Source: Plantactinospora sp039889035
Lineage (GTDB): Bacteria; Actinomycetota; Actinomycetes; Mycobacteriales; Micromonosporaceae
Length of the DNA stretch: 64,000 bases
Assembly: GCA_039889035.1 (NCBI GenBank)
Contig: JBDQQY010000033.1
Coordinates: forward strand, 47,259 to 111,258
Direction: 5' to 3'
Part shown: one piece after another, positions 19,169 to 27,949 of the stretch
Layout of the letters: the number at the start of each line of letters is the position of its first letter
Numbering within the stretch: the first letter of the stretch is position 1
Position numbers and translations under genes: made by a program
Notes under the pieces: generated by a model
Database searches by the model: none
What the model saw: the letters and a program-made list of their open reading frames with translations, nothing else
Told to the model about the DNA's origin: nothing

Positions 19169-19578
19169 CTACGAGCGGTCGGGACGATGGCCGAGACGGT
19201 CGGCGACGTGGTCGGCCCATGGCCGGGCTGCGAGAGTGGACCACTCCCGCACGGCGGTGCGACCCAATCCGAGAAGCTCGCCGACGACGGCGGGCCGCAT
19301 TTGGCCGGCGAGGTGCAGCACTGCGGCGGCGGTGGGCGCTGGTGGGCCGACGCGCCGCAGCCGGTGGGTAACGGTCTCGGGCAGGGCGGGCCGGTCGGGA
19401 CGCTGGCTGGTAAATAGCCACGGTCCGGGATCGGGCACACGATTGCCGACCCGGGCCCGCCGGGTGGCGATCAGCGTCTTCACCTAGCTGGCCAGCGGCT
19501 CGGTCAGTTTGGTCGCGCTCGCCCCGAGGATGATCGACACGTGGTCGCGGTCGATGGTCACGTCGCTGGGGGTTGCCG
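19169..19578 (-). pseudogene. Site-specific integrase remnant
   Basis: The minus strand reads VTIDRDHVSIILGASATKL then TEPLAS, an in-frame TAG, and continues VKTLIATRR, WLFTSQRPDRPALPETV and AVLHLAGQMRPAVVGELLG. It closes with a WSTLAARPWADHVADRL tail. This order matches the C-terminal part of a group of actinomycete tyrosine-type integrases (WLFPGxxPGxPLxPxxLxxRL, then a helical LLGLxxxTAxxW region). Catalytic residues are not recognisable, the N-terminus is missing and there is an internal stop. Confidence 0.5.
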
Positions 19579-19819
19579 ACCCGGATCGTGGTGGGGTTCC
19601 AGCCGGTCCGAGGTGTCGGACCTGTTGGCGCTGCTCAGTCAACCCGCCCCGCGCTGGCAACCGGCCCCGGAGATCGCGGCGGCGATGGCCAGCCGGATAC
19701 CCGGCACCGAAGGCGGTGATGATGTCGGCGACGGGCAGCGGGCGGTGGATGGGCCGGTCGAGATCTGCTACCGAGTTTTGGTTTCCTCCCCGTTTGAGCG
19801 CGACTCTCCCGCCGTGGTT

Positions 19820-22800
19820 TCACGGTCCTGTCCAGGCGGTTTGGATAGTCCGTGTGCCGTTCCGCCGGCTGACCAGCACGCCGCGGCCCGGCGGCAGCGG
19901 CTGCGGGCGGAGGTGGCCGAACAACGGTCCTTCGTCCGGGTTGCCGGAGAGCATGAGCGCCGGGTTGCCCTGCTCCCGGATCTGGCGTAGCACTGTCTCG
20001 TAGAGGGCTCGCGCGGAGCCGCCGGTGGCCCGTGCCACCACGAGATGCAGCCCGATGTCGGCGCCGTGTCCGATGAGATCGACGAGCGGGTTGAGTGGAT
20101 TGCTCTGGGCCGAGTCGATCAGGTCGTAGTCGTCTATCAGCAGGAACAGTCGAGAGCCCTGCCACCAACTGCGGGTACGCAGTTCTTTGGTGGTGACGTC
20201 CGGTCCGGGCAGTCGTCGACGCATCGCCTGGGCGATGTCGGCGGCGATCGGGCCGAGTGCCTCGGCTGACGCGGCGTACTCGATCAGGTGGCTGTCCGGT
20301 ACGACGTCCAGCAGGGTACGTCGGTAGTCTGCCACTACCAACCGGGCCTCCTGCGAGGTGAACGCGGTGACCAGGCCCTGGCAGATGAGGCGCAGCAGGT
20401 TGGTACGGCCGGACTCCGGCTCGCCGAGGATGATCAGATGCGGCTCCGCGTCGAAGCCGAGTGCCACGGGGGAGAGCGACTCCTCATCGAGTCCTATCGG
20501 CAGTGCGTCGACCGTGGCGGCGGGTAGGTTCCGGGCCGGGAGTTGCCGTGGCAGCGTGCGCACGGGTGGCGCTACCGGCCCGGACCAGCGCCCCCGCACG
20601 GTGGCCACCAGGGCCGTGGCGCCCGCGTTCAGATCTCCGCCCAGCCCGCCGTCGATCCGGGGCTGGGCGGTGAGGAAGTGCAGCGCGTCCAGGGTGATGC
20701 CCCGGCCTGCGCTGTTCTCCGGCACGTTCGCGGCTGCCTTGCGGTTGACCTCGGATTCGAACGGCTCGCCGAGCCGTAGCTCCAACCTGGTGCCGAGCAG
20801 GTCGCGCAGGGACGGTCGGACATCCATCCACCGGTTCGCGCTCAGCGTGACGTGAATTCCGTAACTGAGGCCCCGAGCCGCCAAGGTGCCCACGATCGGG
20901 TCCAGGCTTTCGAACTCCCGCTGCAGCACCTGCCAGCCGTCGATGACCAGAAACAGGTCGGGGAAGGGCCGGTCCGGTAGCTGGCGGGCATCCTTCATGC
21001 CGGTGACTCCACGCGCGGCGAACTCCGCCTCCCGCCGTTCCAGTGCGGCGAGCAGTTCGCTCAGCGTCCGGCGGACCAGTTCGGGCTCACGCCGGGTGGC
21101 TACGCCGCCGGTGTGTGGTAGCCCGGCCAGCGACCGCAGTGAGCCGCCGCCGAAGTCCAGGCAATAGAACTGGACCTGGTCAGGGGTGTGGCTCAAGGCC
21201 AGCGCGGCGAGCAGAGTACGGACCGCGGTGCTCTTGCCGCTCTGTGGCTTGCCGACGACGGCGACGTGGCCGCTGCCGCCGTCCAGTTCCACGATCAGCG
21301 GATCGCGGCGTTGCTCGAACGGCCGGTCGATGATCCCGACAGGAACTCGGAGTGGGGTTGGCCACGTCTCGGGGGTGGGCGGCCCGGGAAGCAGCGTGTC
21401 GAGCGTCGGCGACTCGTCGAGCGGCGGCAGCCACACATGGTGGGCGGGGGGTCCGTGTCCGGCGAGCCGGTTCACCATCACGTCGAGCACGCTGTGCTCG
21501 CTGCCGAGTGCCGACGTCCCGCTGGTGCACAGCTCGTCGGTGGACGGCACCGGAGGCGGCGCGGGCGTGGTGGTGTCTGGCGGCGCGGGCACCGTGCTGT
21601 CCGGCGGTGCGGGCGCCGCGGCGTCTGGAAGGGACAGCGGTCGGAGCTGGTAGTCCAGCACCTGCCGTCGCCTCGCGGGTGGGGCGCCGCCTGCCGGCTC
21701 GGTCGGCCGCCGGTAGGGCCCGGAGACGTACGCGGCCCGGAATCGGATAAGCCGGGTGTTGTCGTGCATCAGGTAGGCATGGCCGGGCGCCGACGGCAGC
21801 TCGTGGGCGCTGGACTCGCCGATGACCGCGCGGCTCTCCGCCGCGGAGAAGGTACGCAGCGCCACCCGGAACGACAGATGTACGCCCAGGCCGCGCATCC
21901 GTCCCTCGTCATAGTGCTGGGAGGCCAGGAGGAGGTGGACGCCGAGCGATCGACCGAGACGGCCGATCATCACGAACAGCTCGGCCAGGTCCGGCTTGTT
22001 CGCCAGCAATTCGCTGAACTCGTCCACGATGACGAGCAGCGTCGGCAGCGGCGGCAGGGGGGCGTCCAGGTCACGGGCCCGGTCGTAGTCGCGACGGGAC
22101 GCGTGCCCGGACCGGCGTAGCAGGTCCTGTCGGCGGATGAGCTCGCCGTGCAGCGCGTCCTGCATCCGGTCGACGAGCGGCAGTTCCTCGGCGAGGTTGG
22201 TGATGACCGCCGAGGTGTGCGGCAGCCGGTCCAGGCCCAGGAACGTCGCGCCGCCTTTGAAGTCCACCAGTACGACATTGAGGTCCGCCGACGAGTGGGT
22301 GACCGCCAGGCCGAGCACGAGCGTGCGGAGCAGTTCGCTCTTGCCCGAGCCGGTCGCCCCGATCACCATCCCGTGTGGACCCATCCCGCCCTGGGCCGCC
22401 TCCTTGAGGTCCAGCTCCAGTGGGCCGTTGCCGGCCGCGCCGATCGGGACCCGTAGCCGGTCCCGATGCGGACGGGGTTGCCAGGTGACGGCGGGATCGA
22501 TCCGGCCCGGGTCGCCGACGCCGAGCAGGCCGGCAAGGGTGAAGGTCCCGACGTCCTGCTGCGCGCCGTCCTGGGCCAGGCGGAGCGGTGCGAGTTGGTT
22601 GGCGAGTGCTACCGCCGGCACCTCGCCGAGCCGGTCCGGCACGCCGAGCGGCGTTGTCGAGCCGCGGAGCACCAGGGTCGCCTGACCGCCGGTCAACCGC
22701 AGCACCGGCAGGTCCCGACGGTCGGGCAGCGTGCCGGACAGATCCAGGAGGGTCACCCCGCACACGGAGCCGGTGGCGAGTTGCCCAGGGGACACGGTTC

Positions 22801-23767
22801 CGCCGTCGACCACGACGACCAGGTGCGGCCGGTCGGGCAGCGCCGCGTCGCCGCCGTTGTGGTGGGGTCGGGAGTCCAGGTCGACGGCGAACGCGCGTTC
22901 GAGCTCGCCCAGGTCGGTGGCGAACAGGGGCAGTGGTCCCACCGCGTCGGTGCGGGTGGGGTGGGTCGCGTGCGGCAGCCATTTGAGCCACTCCCAGGCG
23001 CGCAGGCGGGACTCGGACGCGCACACGGCGACCCGTACGTCGTCCGGGGCGTGAAACGTGGCCAGGTGCGCGATCATGGCCCGGACCAGGTCGTGCGCCT
23101 GCGCCCGGTCGCCGTCGACGCGTAGCCGCGGAAAGGCCCGCAGGGACAGCGCCACCGGCAGGTCCGGGACGACGGCGTGGCCGCGTAGGAACCGGAACAG
23201 CGCGGCGGCGCACAGCGGTTCGAGGTCTTCGGCCGGCTTGGTCTCCGGTGGCACCAACCGGGCCGCCAACTGCTGCGTGCCACGGGCCACCCGGACGTGC
23301 CCGAAGTCGGCGTCACCCGGTCCGCGTTCCCAGAGCCGTCGGCTCAGCGCGACCGACCACAAGCCGTCCGGCTCGGGGAAGGCCCACCGCAGTGCCGCAC
23401 GCTGGGCCGAGGCCGCCTTCGCCACGGTACGCCGGTGCTGCGCGAGCTGCCGCAGGTAGTCCCGGCGCTCGGCGTCGATCCGGCGTCGACGGTCGCCCAT
23501 GCCCTGCCCCATGGACGCGGCGAGCATGCCGACGGTGGACAGGCCGTACATGCCACTGGCCAGGTAGGTGATCGGGCTGCCGGTGCCCGGGCCCACCCAC
23601 ATCAGCGACATCGCCGCGCCGCCGGCCAGCATCGGCAGATAGAGCAGCGCCTGACCGAGCATCGGGTTGGTGCTGTTCGGCAGCTCCGGTGGAGGGTCGA
23701 GCAGGATCTCCGTCACCGGTATCCGTGGCCCCTCCTGGCGGGGCCCCCGGCGCAGTGGTACGTACAC
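19820..23767 (-). CDS. eccC: Type VII secretion ATPase EccC (FtsK/SpoIIIE family)
   Basis: 1315 residues, a fused EccCa-EccCb. Two membrane helices lie near 30-75 (LLYLPMLAGGAAMSLMWVG, YLASGMYGLSTVGMLAASM). Three ATPase domains follow. D1 has an intact P-loop GATGSGKS (470-477) and Walker B LLVIVDEF. D2 has GKPQSGKST (from 839) with LFLVIDGW. D3 has GEPESGRTN (from 1115) with FLLIDDYD. In studied EccC proteins D1 is the catalytic domain and D2/D3 bind substrates and regulate it; the motif pattern here fits that. EccC is the motor that recruits WXG100-type substrates and drives export through the inner membrane. The gene is last of a leftward eccD-eccB-eccC operon, 4 bp from eccB. Confidence 0.95.
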   Translation of the reverse strand: MYVPLRRGPRQEGPRIPVTEILLDPPPELPNSTNPMLGQALLYLPMLAGGAAMSLMWVGPGTGSPITYLASGMYGLSTVGMLAASMGQGMGDRRRRIDAERRDYLRQLAQHRRTVAKAASAQRAALRWAFPEPDGLWSVALSRRLWERGPGDADFGHVRVARGTQQLAARLVPPETKPAEDLEPLCAAALFRFLRGHAVVPDLPVALSLRAFPRLRVDGDRAQAHDLVRAMIAHLATFHAPDDVRVAVCASESRLRAWEWLKWLPHATHPTRTDAVGPLPLFATDLGELERAFAVDLDSRPHHNGGDAALPDRPHLVVVVDGGTVSPGQLATGSVCGVTLLDLSGTLPDRRDLPVLRLTGGQATLVLRGSTTPLGVPDRLGEVPAVALANQLAPLRLAQDGAQQDVGTFTLAGLLGVGDPGRIDPAVTWQPRPHRDRLRVPIGAAGNGPLELDLKEAAQGGMGPHGMVIGATGSGKSELLRTLVLGLAVTHSSADLNVVLVDFKGGATFLGLDRLPHTSAVITNLAEELPLVDRMQDALHGELIRRQDLLRRSGHASRRDYDRARDLDAPLPPLPTLLVIVDEFSELLANKPDLAELFVMIGRLGRSLGVHLLLASQHYDEGRMRGLGVHLSFRVALRTFSAAESRAVIGESSAHELPSAPGHAYLMHDNTRLIRFRAAYVSGPYRRPTEPAGGAPPARRRQVLDYQLRPLSLPDAAAPAPPDSTVPAPPDTTTPAPPPVPSTDELCTSGTSALGSEHSVLDVMVNRLAGHGPPAHHVWLPPLDESPTLDTLLPGPPTPETWPTPLRVPVGIIDRPFEQRRDPLIVELDGGSGHVAVVGKPQSGKSTAVRTLLAALALSHTPDQVQFYCLDFGGGSLRSLAGLPHTGGVATRREPELVRRTLSELLAALERREAEFAARGVTGMKDARQLPDRPFPDLFLVIDGWQVLQREFESLDPIVGTLAARGLSYGIHVTLSANRWMDVRPSLRDLLGTRLELRLGEPFESEVNRKAAANVPENSAGRGITLDALHFLTAQPRIDGGLGGDLNAGATALVATVRGRWSGPVAPPVRTLPRQLPARNLPAATVDALPIGLDEESLSPVALGFDAEPHLIILGEPESGRTNLLRLICQGLVTAFTSQEARLVVADYRRTLLDVVPDSHLIEYAASAEALGPIAADIAQAMRRRLPGPDVTTKELRTRSWWQGSRLFLLIDDYDLIDSAQSNPLNPLVDLIGHGADIGLHLVVARATGGSARALYETVLRQIREQGNPALMLSGNPDEGPLFGHLRPQPLPPGRGVLVSRRNGTRTIQTAWTGP

Positions 23768-23771
23768 GTGG

Positions 23772-25229
23772 CTACCTCCCGGTCTCGGGTGGACGGGGCG
23801 GGGTGACGGGCGCCGTCCGGATGGCGTCCGCCGGATCGAGGCGGGGCCCGGTCGGCACCAGCGACACCACCGCGGCCGGCAGGTACACCGGGGCGGCGTC
23901 GCCGTATCCGAGCGAATCGCGTACCTGCGGGTTGCTCAGCGGGTGTGTTACCCCGATGTCGGAGACCACCTGCCAGGTCCCGTCGGCGGCGGCCGGACCG
24001 GGTAGCGCGACCGCCAGGACGGCCCGGCCCGGCGGCACCGTGACCTGGTCCGCCACGGGCCCGCCGTGGGCGTTCGTCGGGGCGGTGGTGGTACTCGCCG
24101 CGATCGGTGCGGCGGTGGGCTGCAGGTACGGCAACGGAACGGCGGCGCCCGGGCCGCCGGTCGGGATGTCCACGCAGACGGTGGTCGCCTCCGGCGGGGT
24201 GGTCACCGGCCGCGGTGGCCTGGCCGGCAGCGCGGGATCGCCCGACCGGCGCGCTCCGGCCACCGCGGACGGGGCGACCTGGATCGGCCGGGCCGTCCGC
24301 CCCGGATAGGCGGCCCGGATCCGGGGATCGGTCAACTGGATCGTCGCCTGCAACTCGTTGAGCGCCACCAGCTCGTTCCCGCGGAGCAGGAAGTACTGCG
24401 GGTCGGCGCCGACCGGGCGGATGGTGAACACCTGGCCGATCCGGGCCGCGCGACCGTCCACCTTGATCGGTGCGGGCGCGCCCAGCCCGGCGACCGGCAG
24501 CGGCGCCAGATCCGGACCGGCGGGCAGCACGTCCAGCCAGCCGGCACCGACCGGCAACACCGGCACGGCGGCGTAGCCGAGCGCGGCGAGCACCGCCGCC
24601 GACCCCACCCGCAGCCGGTGCCCCAGCCACACCAGGTAGGTGGCGCCGTCCGGCCCACGTACCGGCAGTGCCTCGTCGACCCCGATCGGCCGGTGACCGG
24701 GAGCGGGCCGGCCGGCCACGGTGACCGTGAGCACCGGCCGGCTCGCGCCGTCCGGTCCGCGCCCCGGATGGACGCACACCTGCCACGCCGTACGGACCAG
24801 GCCATCGGCCGTGGGCAGCGACTCCGGCGCGCCGGGGATGCCGACCGGTGTGCCGTGCGGCACGCCGCGCAGGGACGCGGCCGCCACCCGACGCACGGTC
24901 GGGCTCGCCGAGCCGAGGATCAGCCGCGCGGAGGTGTAGTTGAGCACCGGATGCAGCACACCCTCGCGGAAGACGTACCGGGCGCCGCTCTCCTTCTCCA
25001 CGACCAGCCCGTCACCGTCACGCCAGGACCGCGCGCCGCCCGGCACGATCAACCCGTACACCGTCACCCCGGCGACCACCAGCGCGGCGACGACGACCGC
25101 GGCGAAGGCGGACCGGCCCAGCCGTACGGTCGGCTGGTCGCGGCTGTTGGGGTCGGCGCCGAGCACGGCGGCGGACATCCGGCGGCCGACGAAACGCAGC
25201 GCCTGCACCTGGTCCCGGCGGGACTGCAT
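23772..25229 (-). CDS. eccB: Type VII secretion core protein EccB
   Basis: 485 residues from ATG 25229 (MQSRRDQVQALRFVGRRMS), the usual EccB beginning; a longer frame to 25499 only overlaps eccD. A short cytoplasmic N-terminus is followed by one membrane helix (SAFAAVVVAALVVAGVTVYG, about 42-61) and a large extracytoplasmic domain. Family features visible there are RYVFREGVLHPVLNYTSARL and PVGIPGAPESLP, followed by repeated beta-rich modules. EccB joins EccC, EccD and (in mycobacteria) EccE in the membrane complex and forms its periplasmic part. The start lies 6 bp after the eccD stop, and the next gene is eccC, so the three should be co-transcribed. Confidence 0.93.
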   Translation of the reverse strand: MQSRRDQVQALRFVGRRMSAAVLGADPNSRDQPTVRLGRSAFAAVVVAALVVAGVTVYGLIVPGGARSWRDGDGLVVEKESGARYVFREGVLHPVLNYTSARLILGSASPTVRRVAAASLRGVPHGTPVGIPGAPESLPTADGLVRTAWQVCVHPGRGPDGASRPVLTVTVAGRPAPGHRPIGVDEALPVRGPDGATYLVWLGHRLRVGSAAVLAALGYAAVPVLPVGAGWLDVLPAGPDLAPLPVAGLGAPAPIKVDGRAARIGQVFTIRPVGADPQYFLLRGNELVALNELQATIQLTDPRIRAAYPGRTARPIQVAPSAVAGARRSGDPALPARPPRPVTTPPEATTVCVDIPTGGPGAAVPLPYLQPTAAPIAASTTTAPTNAHGGPVADQVTVPPGRAVLAVALPGPAAADGTWQVVSDIGVTHPLSNPQVRDSLGYGDAAPVYLPAAVVSLVPTGPRLDPADAIRTAPVTPPRPPETGR

Positions 25230-25234
25230 CGCGG

Positions 25235-26671
25235 CTAGCCGCCGATCGCCCTGACGAGCCCGTAGACACCCAGGACCTGGAGGGCGACCGGCAGCACCGC
25301 GACCGTCACCAGCACCTCGGCGATGTCGCCGAACCGCCCCCACCAGGGGGACAGTCGTCGTCCGGGCAGTGCGTGCGCCAAGGCCCCGGCGAGCAGGCAC
25401 AGCCCGAGCAGGCCGAGTGTGACCAGCACGCCGCCGAGGTGCGGGATCAGCCAGCGCACCAGGAGCGCGGCGATCACGCCGGCGCCACCAAGCAGCCAAC
25501 CGCAGGCCGCCGCGGCGCTGAAGTGCCGCGCCCGCAGCACCAGCCCGGCAAACGCCAGCCCCGCCACGGTCACCGGGGCCCAGCCGCCGGTACCGGCGAG
25601 CGGCACCGCGCCGGCCGCGACCACCGTGGCGACCCCGGCGACAAGCGCGGTGAGATAGGTGTCAGCTCGGCCGACACCCCCGTCCACCGCCGTGGCGTCG
25701 GGCATCGGCGGCTGCTGCCGTACCTCCGATGGCCGGGTCGGCACGATGGGGCGGGGCAGCCGGGCGAGGCGTACCGAGAGGCCCGGCAGCAGATGCGCGG
25801 TGAGCAGGCCGAGGCTGACGACCACGGCGCCGCCGGCCGCCGCGTCCGTGCGCAGCGTGACCGCCGCGCCGAGCGCACCGCATCCGCCCGCCACCGCGAC
25901 CGCGACGTACCAGGCCCGGTCGGTGCCGGCCGCGACCGCCGCCAGCAACCCGGCGAGGGCCGACGCGGCGCAACCGGCCAGCAACCCGGCAGCGCCGGCC
26001 CAGCCGAACCCGCCGGAGAGCAGATCGCCGGGCAGGAGATGACCGGAGTACGACCCGGCGCCCGGCTCCGCGACGAACGCTGCCGCGGCCAGGAAGGCAT
26101 ACGGCACGGCGAGCCCACCCAGCACCGCCCCGATTCGGTCGCCCCGCCCCCTGGCGAAGGCGCCGGCCCCGGCCAGCAGGACTCCCACGCCCAGCGCCGC
26201 GATCAGCCAGGACGTCCGCGCGGTGGCCAGTACGCCCAGGCCGAGCAGTGCGGCCACGACGGCAGCGGTGAGACCGGTCACCCGGACCGACCTGGCTCCC
26301 CACCGGCTGGGCAACTCCGCGGTGCCCGTGGCAACCGCGTCGACGATGTCGTCGACCGCGAGCGCCGGCAGCGCAGCCCCGCGTGGCCGCAGATAGAGTG
26401 CCTCGCCGTGCCGGACGCCCAGGTGTTCCAGCGTCTGTCCAGTGTCCAGCGCCGGATCGCCGAGCCGCTGCAGTGTCCAACCGTCGTGCCGGTTGCCCTC
26501 GTCGGCCAACTGCGGGTCGAGCCGTAGCAGCACCGTGGGCAGCAGGTAGGCCAGCGGTACGTCGGCGGGGAGCGCGAGGTCGGCTCGGGTACGCGGGCCG
26601 ATCACGGTGACCCGGCACGGTTCGGCCCCCAGGTCGACACCGGTGGCCACCGGGTTTTCCATCGTGTCCAC
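25235..26671 (-). CDS. eccD: Type VII secretion channel protein EccD
   Basis: Up to 478 residues. Start is GTG 26671 or ATG 26662; GAGGGTGG before the ATG favours 26662. The N-terminal 90-100 residues form the ubiquitin-like domain of EccD (CRVTVIGPRTRADLALPAD, then LLRLDPQL and WTLQRLGDPALD). About eleven membrane helices follow from residue 125 on, ending with VAVLPVALQVLGVYGLVRA. EccD dimers line the membrane pore of type VII systems. It is first in the leftward operon, and its promoter shares the 200-bp region at 26672-26870 with the divergent substrate operon. No eccE- or eccA-like gene is present in the window. Confidence 0.92.
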   Translation of the reverse strand: MDTMENPVATGVDLGAEPCRVTVIGPRTRADLALPADVPLAYLLPTVLLRLDPQLADEGNRHDGWTLQRLGDPALDTGQTLEHLGVRHGEALYLRPRGAALPALAVDDIVDAVATGTAELPSRWGARSVRVTGLTAAVVAALLGLGVLATARTSWLIAALGVGVLLAGAGAFARGRGDRIGAVLGGLAVPYAFLAAAAFVAEPGAGSYSGHLLPGDLLSGGFGWAGAAGLLAGCAASALAGLLAAVAAGTDRAWYVAVAVAGGCGALGAAVTLRTDAAAGGAVVVSLGLLTAHLLPGLSVRLARLPRPIVPTRPSEVRQQPPMPDATAVDGGVGRADTYLTALVAGVATVVAAGAVPLAGTGGWAPVTVAGLAFAGLVLRARHFSAAAACGWLLGGAGVIAALLVRWLIPHLGGVLVTLGLLGLCLLAGALAHALPGRRLSPWWGRFGDIAEVLVTVAVLPVALQVLGVYGLVRAIGG

Positions 26672-26870
26672 CCTCTCGTTGGTGGTACCTCGCGAATGCG
26701 TGTTCGTTGCCGCTCACCAACGTGCCCGATTCCCGGCACGACGTCCTGTCGCGCGAACGCACCTCAGTGGCTGTCGCGCGAACAGACGACGCGGAAGTGA
26801 TCGACCGGCGCCTACCGTGAGGTCGCAGTGATACCTGAGCGTGATCCGGAACCGTCTGCGGGAGGCCGCC
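26672..26870. promoter_or_regulatory. Divergent promoter region of the secretion locus with a 13-bp direct repeat
   Basis: This 199-bp region separates eccD (left) from the substrate operon (right) and must drive both. CTGTCGCGCGAAC occurs twice as a perfect direct repeat, at 26746-26758 and 26771-26783, 25 bp start to start, which puts the two copies roughly on the same helix face. NarL-type regulators often bind paired sites, and the regulator at 42949-43617 closes the operon, so it is a candidate ligand; this is inference. No clear -35/-10 pair could be chosen. Confidence 0.45.
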
Positions 26871-27188
26871 GTGAGTATGACCCAGGTCGAGATCCACGAA
26901 ATGATCCGGGCCTATAACCAACTGGTCCAGTCGGAGGGCGAACTCAACCGGCTTCTCGGCATGGTCCGGGACGGGCACCTGCCCGCCGTGCAGAACGCCT
27001 GGGACTCGAGTCAAGGGGGAGTGCGATTTCGCAGCGCGTCGGGCACCTACGTCACCGCGCACCAGGAACTGGTCAACTCAGTGGCCCGGTTGAAGACCAA
27101 GCTTCAGGACACCATGAAGACCTATCAGAACACGGAGCTGATGGCGAACGACGCGATTTCCCGGATCGACGGGCAAATCAACTTCTAG
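26871..27188 (+). CDS. Small helical WXG100-like protein (candidate type VII substrate) 1
   Basis: 105 residues from GTG 26871 (GGGAGG upstream), or 103 from ATG 26877. The sequence predicts two long helices joined by a turn near residues 43-50: MTQVEIHEMIRAYNQLVQ..., then NAWDSSQGG, then a second helix with VARLKTKLQDTMKTYQN. This is the size and hairpin shape of WXG100 proteins, but the turn carries W-D-S instead of W-x-G. It is first in the rightward operon, directly after the shared promoter. No C-terminal YxxxD/E signal is visible, so it might be exported as part of a pair with the next protein. Confidence 0.65.
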   Translation: MSMTQVEIHEMIRAYNQLVQSEGELNRLLGMVRDGHLPAVQNAWDSSQGGVRFRSASGTYVTAHQELVNSVARLKTKLQDTMKTYQNTELMANDAISRIDGQINF

Positions 27189-27222
27189 GACTGCCGGCGA
27201 CCCTCCAGATCGGAGACGTGTG

Positions 27223-27519
27223 ATGAGTGACTACCTGCGGATCAAATTTGGTCCGCTGGCACAGGGCGCCGACGACCTGCAGCGCGGTGGCCTACAGGGG
27301 CTGACCACGTTGCAGGAGTTGGTGTCGGGATCCGTGATCCCGAGTTGGGTCAGCAACGCCAACGCGGTGGGGGAGTTCACCCGGGTGAAGACCGCTCTGG
27401 AGAACTTCGGCCAGGCGGTGGGCACCAGGTTGGTGGACATGGGCCGGGGAGCGAAGGACGCCCACGACATCTACTTCACCGGTGACCGCAACGCCGCCAA
27501 CATCTGGTCCGGCGGCTGA
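27223..27519 (+). CDS. Small helical WXG100-like protein (candidate type VII substrate) 2
   Basis: 98 residues from ATG 27223; GGAGA lies 10-14 bases upstream. It is helix-turn-helix-like: YLRIKFGPLAQGADDLQRG, a turn with IPSWVSNANAVGEF, then a second helix ALENFGQAVGTRLVDMG. The turn has W-V-S where WXG100 proteins have W-x-G. The length, position 34 bp after the first small gene and pairing suggest a heterodimer partner. The C-terminus DIYFTGDRNAANIWSGG has no obvious export motif. Function is inferred only from context and shape. Confidence 0.62.
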   Translation: MSDYLRIKFGPLAQGADDLQRGGLQGLTTLQELVSGSVIPSWVSNANAVGEFTRVKTALENFGQAVGTRLVDMGRGAKDAHDIYFTGDRNAANIWSGG

Positions 27520-27538
27520 TCCGCGACGGAGGCATGCG

Positions 27539-27949
27539 ATGACGACAGACGGTATCGAGCTCCAAGAAGGCGCACTGACCGCATTCTCCGGTGCTCTTGG
27601 CACCCCCAAGTCAGTGATCGCCGAATTGCAGTGGGCGACCAGAAGCGCCATCCTGCGTCAGGTGGGTCCCAAGGAGCATGCCGCCTCGGTGAGCCTGCAA
27701 CAGCGATTCAACAGCCAGCAGGTGGAAATGCGACGCCGCGTCGAGGCGCTGGTGAGTCTCGTGGTCATGCTCGGCACCGCCGCCGACGACATTCAACGAC
27801 TCTATCGGCAGGCCGATGGTGAAGCCGCCGCCAGGGTCCGTGCGGCCGAACTCGCGACCTCGATCCAGGCCACCCTGGCTCCGTTCTCCAACCAGGACGC
27901 GGGAGCACCACACCTGCCCGGGTCGCAACTGCCAGGGATGAAGCCGTGA
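27539..27949 (+). CDS. Small helical protein of the secretion operon, 136 residues
   Basis: Start ATG 27539 with GGAGG 6-10 bases before it. The protein is almost entirely helical: QEGALTAFSGALGTPKSVI, WATRSAILRQVG, QQVEMRRRVEALVSLVVML and a last helix before a Pro/Gly-rich tail (PHLPGSQLPGMKP). The order and length fit the ESX-type helical substrates or chaperones found between WXG100 genes and PPE-like genes in actinomycete loci. No family was recognised. The stop overlaps the next start (GTGA at 27946), implying translational coupling to the PPE-like protein. Confidence 0.6.
   Translation: MTTDGIELQEGALTAFSGALGTPKSVIAELQWATRSAILRQVGPKEHAASVSLQQRFNSQQVEMRRRVEALVSLVVMLGTAADDIQRLYRQADGEAAARVRAAELATSIQATLAPFSNQDAGAPHLPGSQLPGMKP

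Noticed and set aside
22071..23213. Long minus-strand frame overlapping eccC in another register
   Set aside because: EccC motifs are all in the 19820-23767 frame; this one is Arg-rich noise.
25230..25499. Longer EccB start at 25499
   Set aside because: It would overlap eccD by 265 bp with Arg-rich residues; EccB proteins normally begin near the MQSRRDQVQA sequence at 25229.
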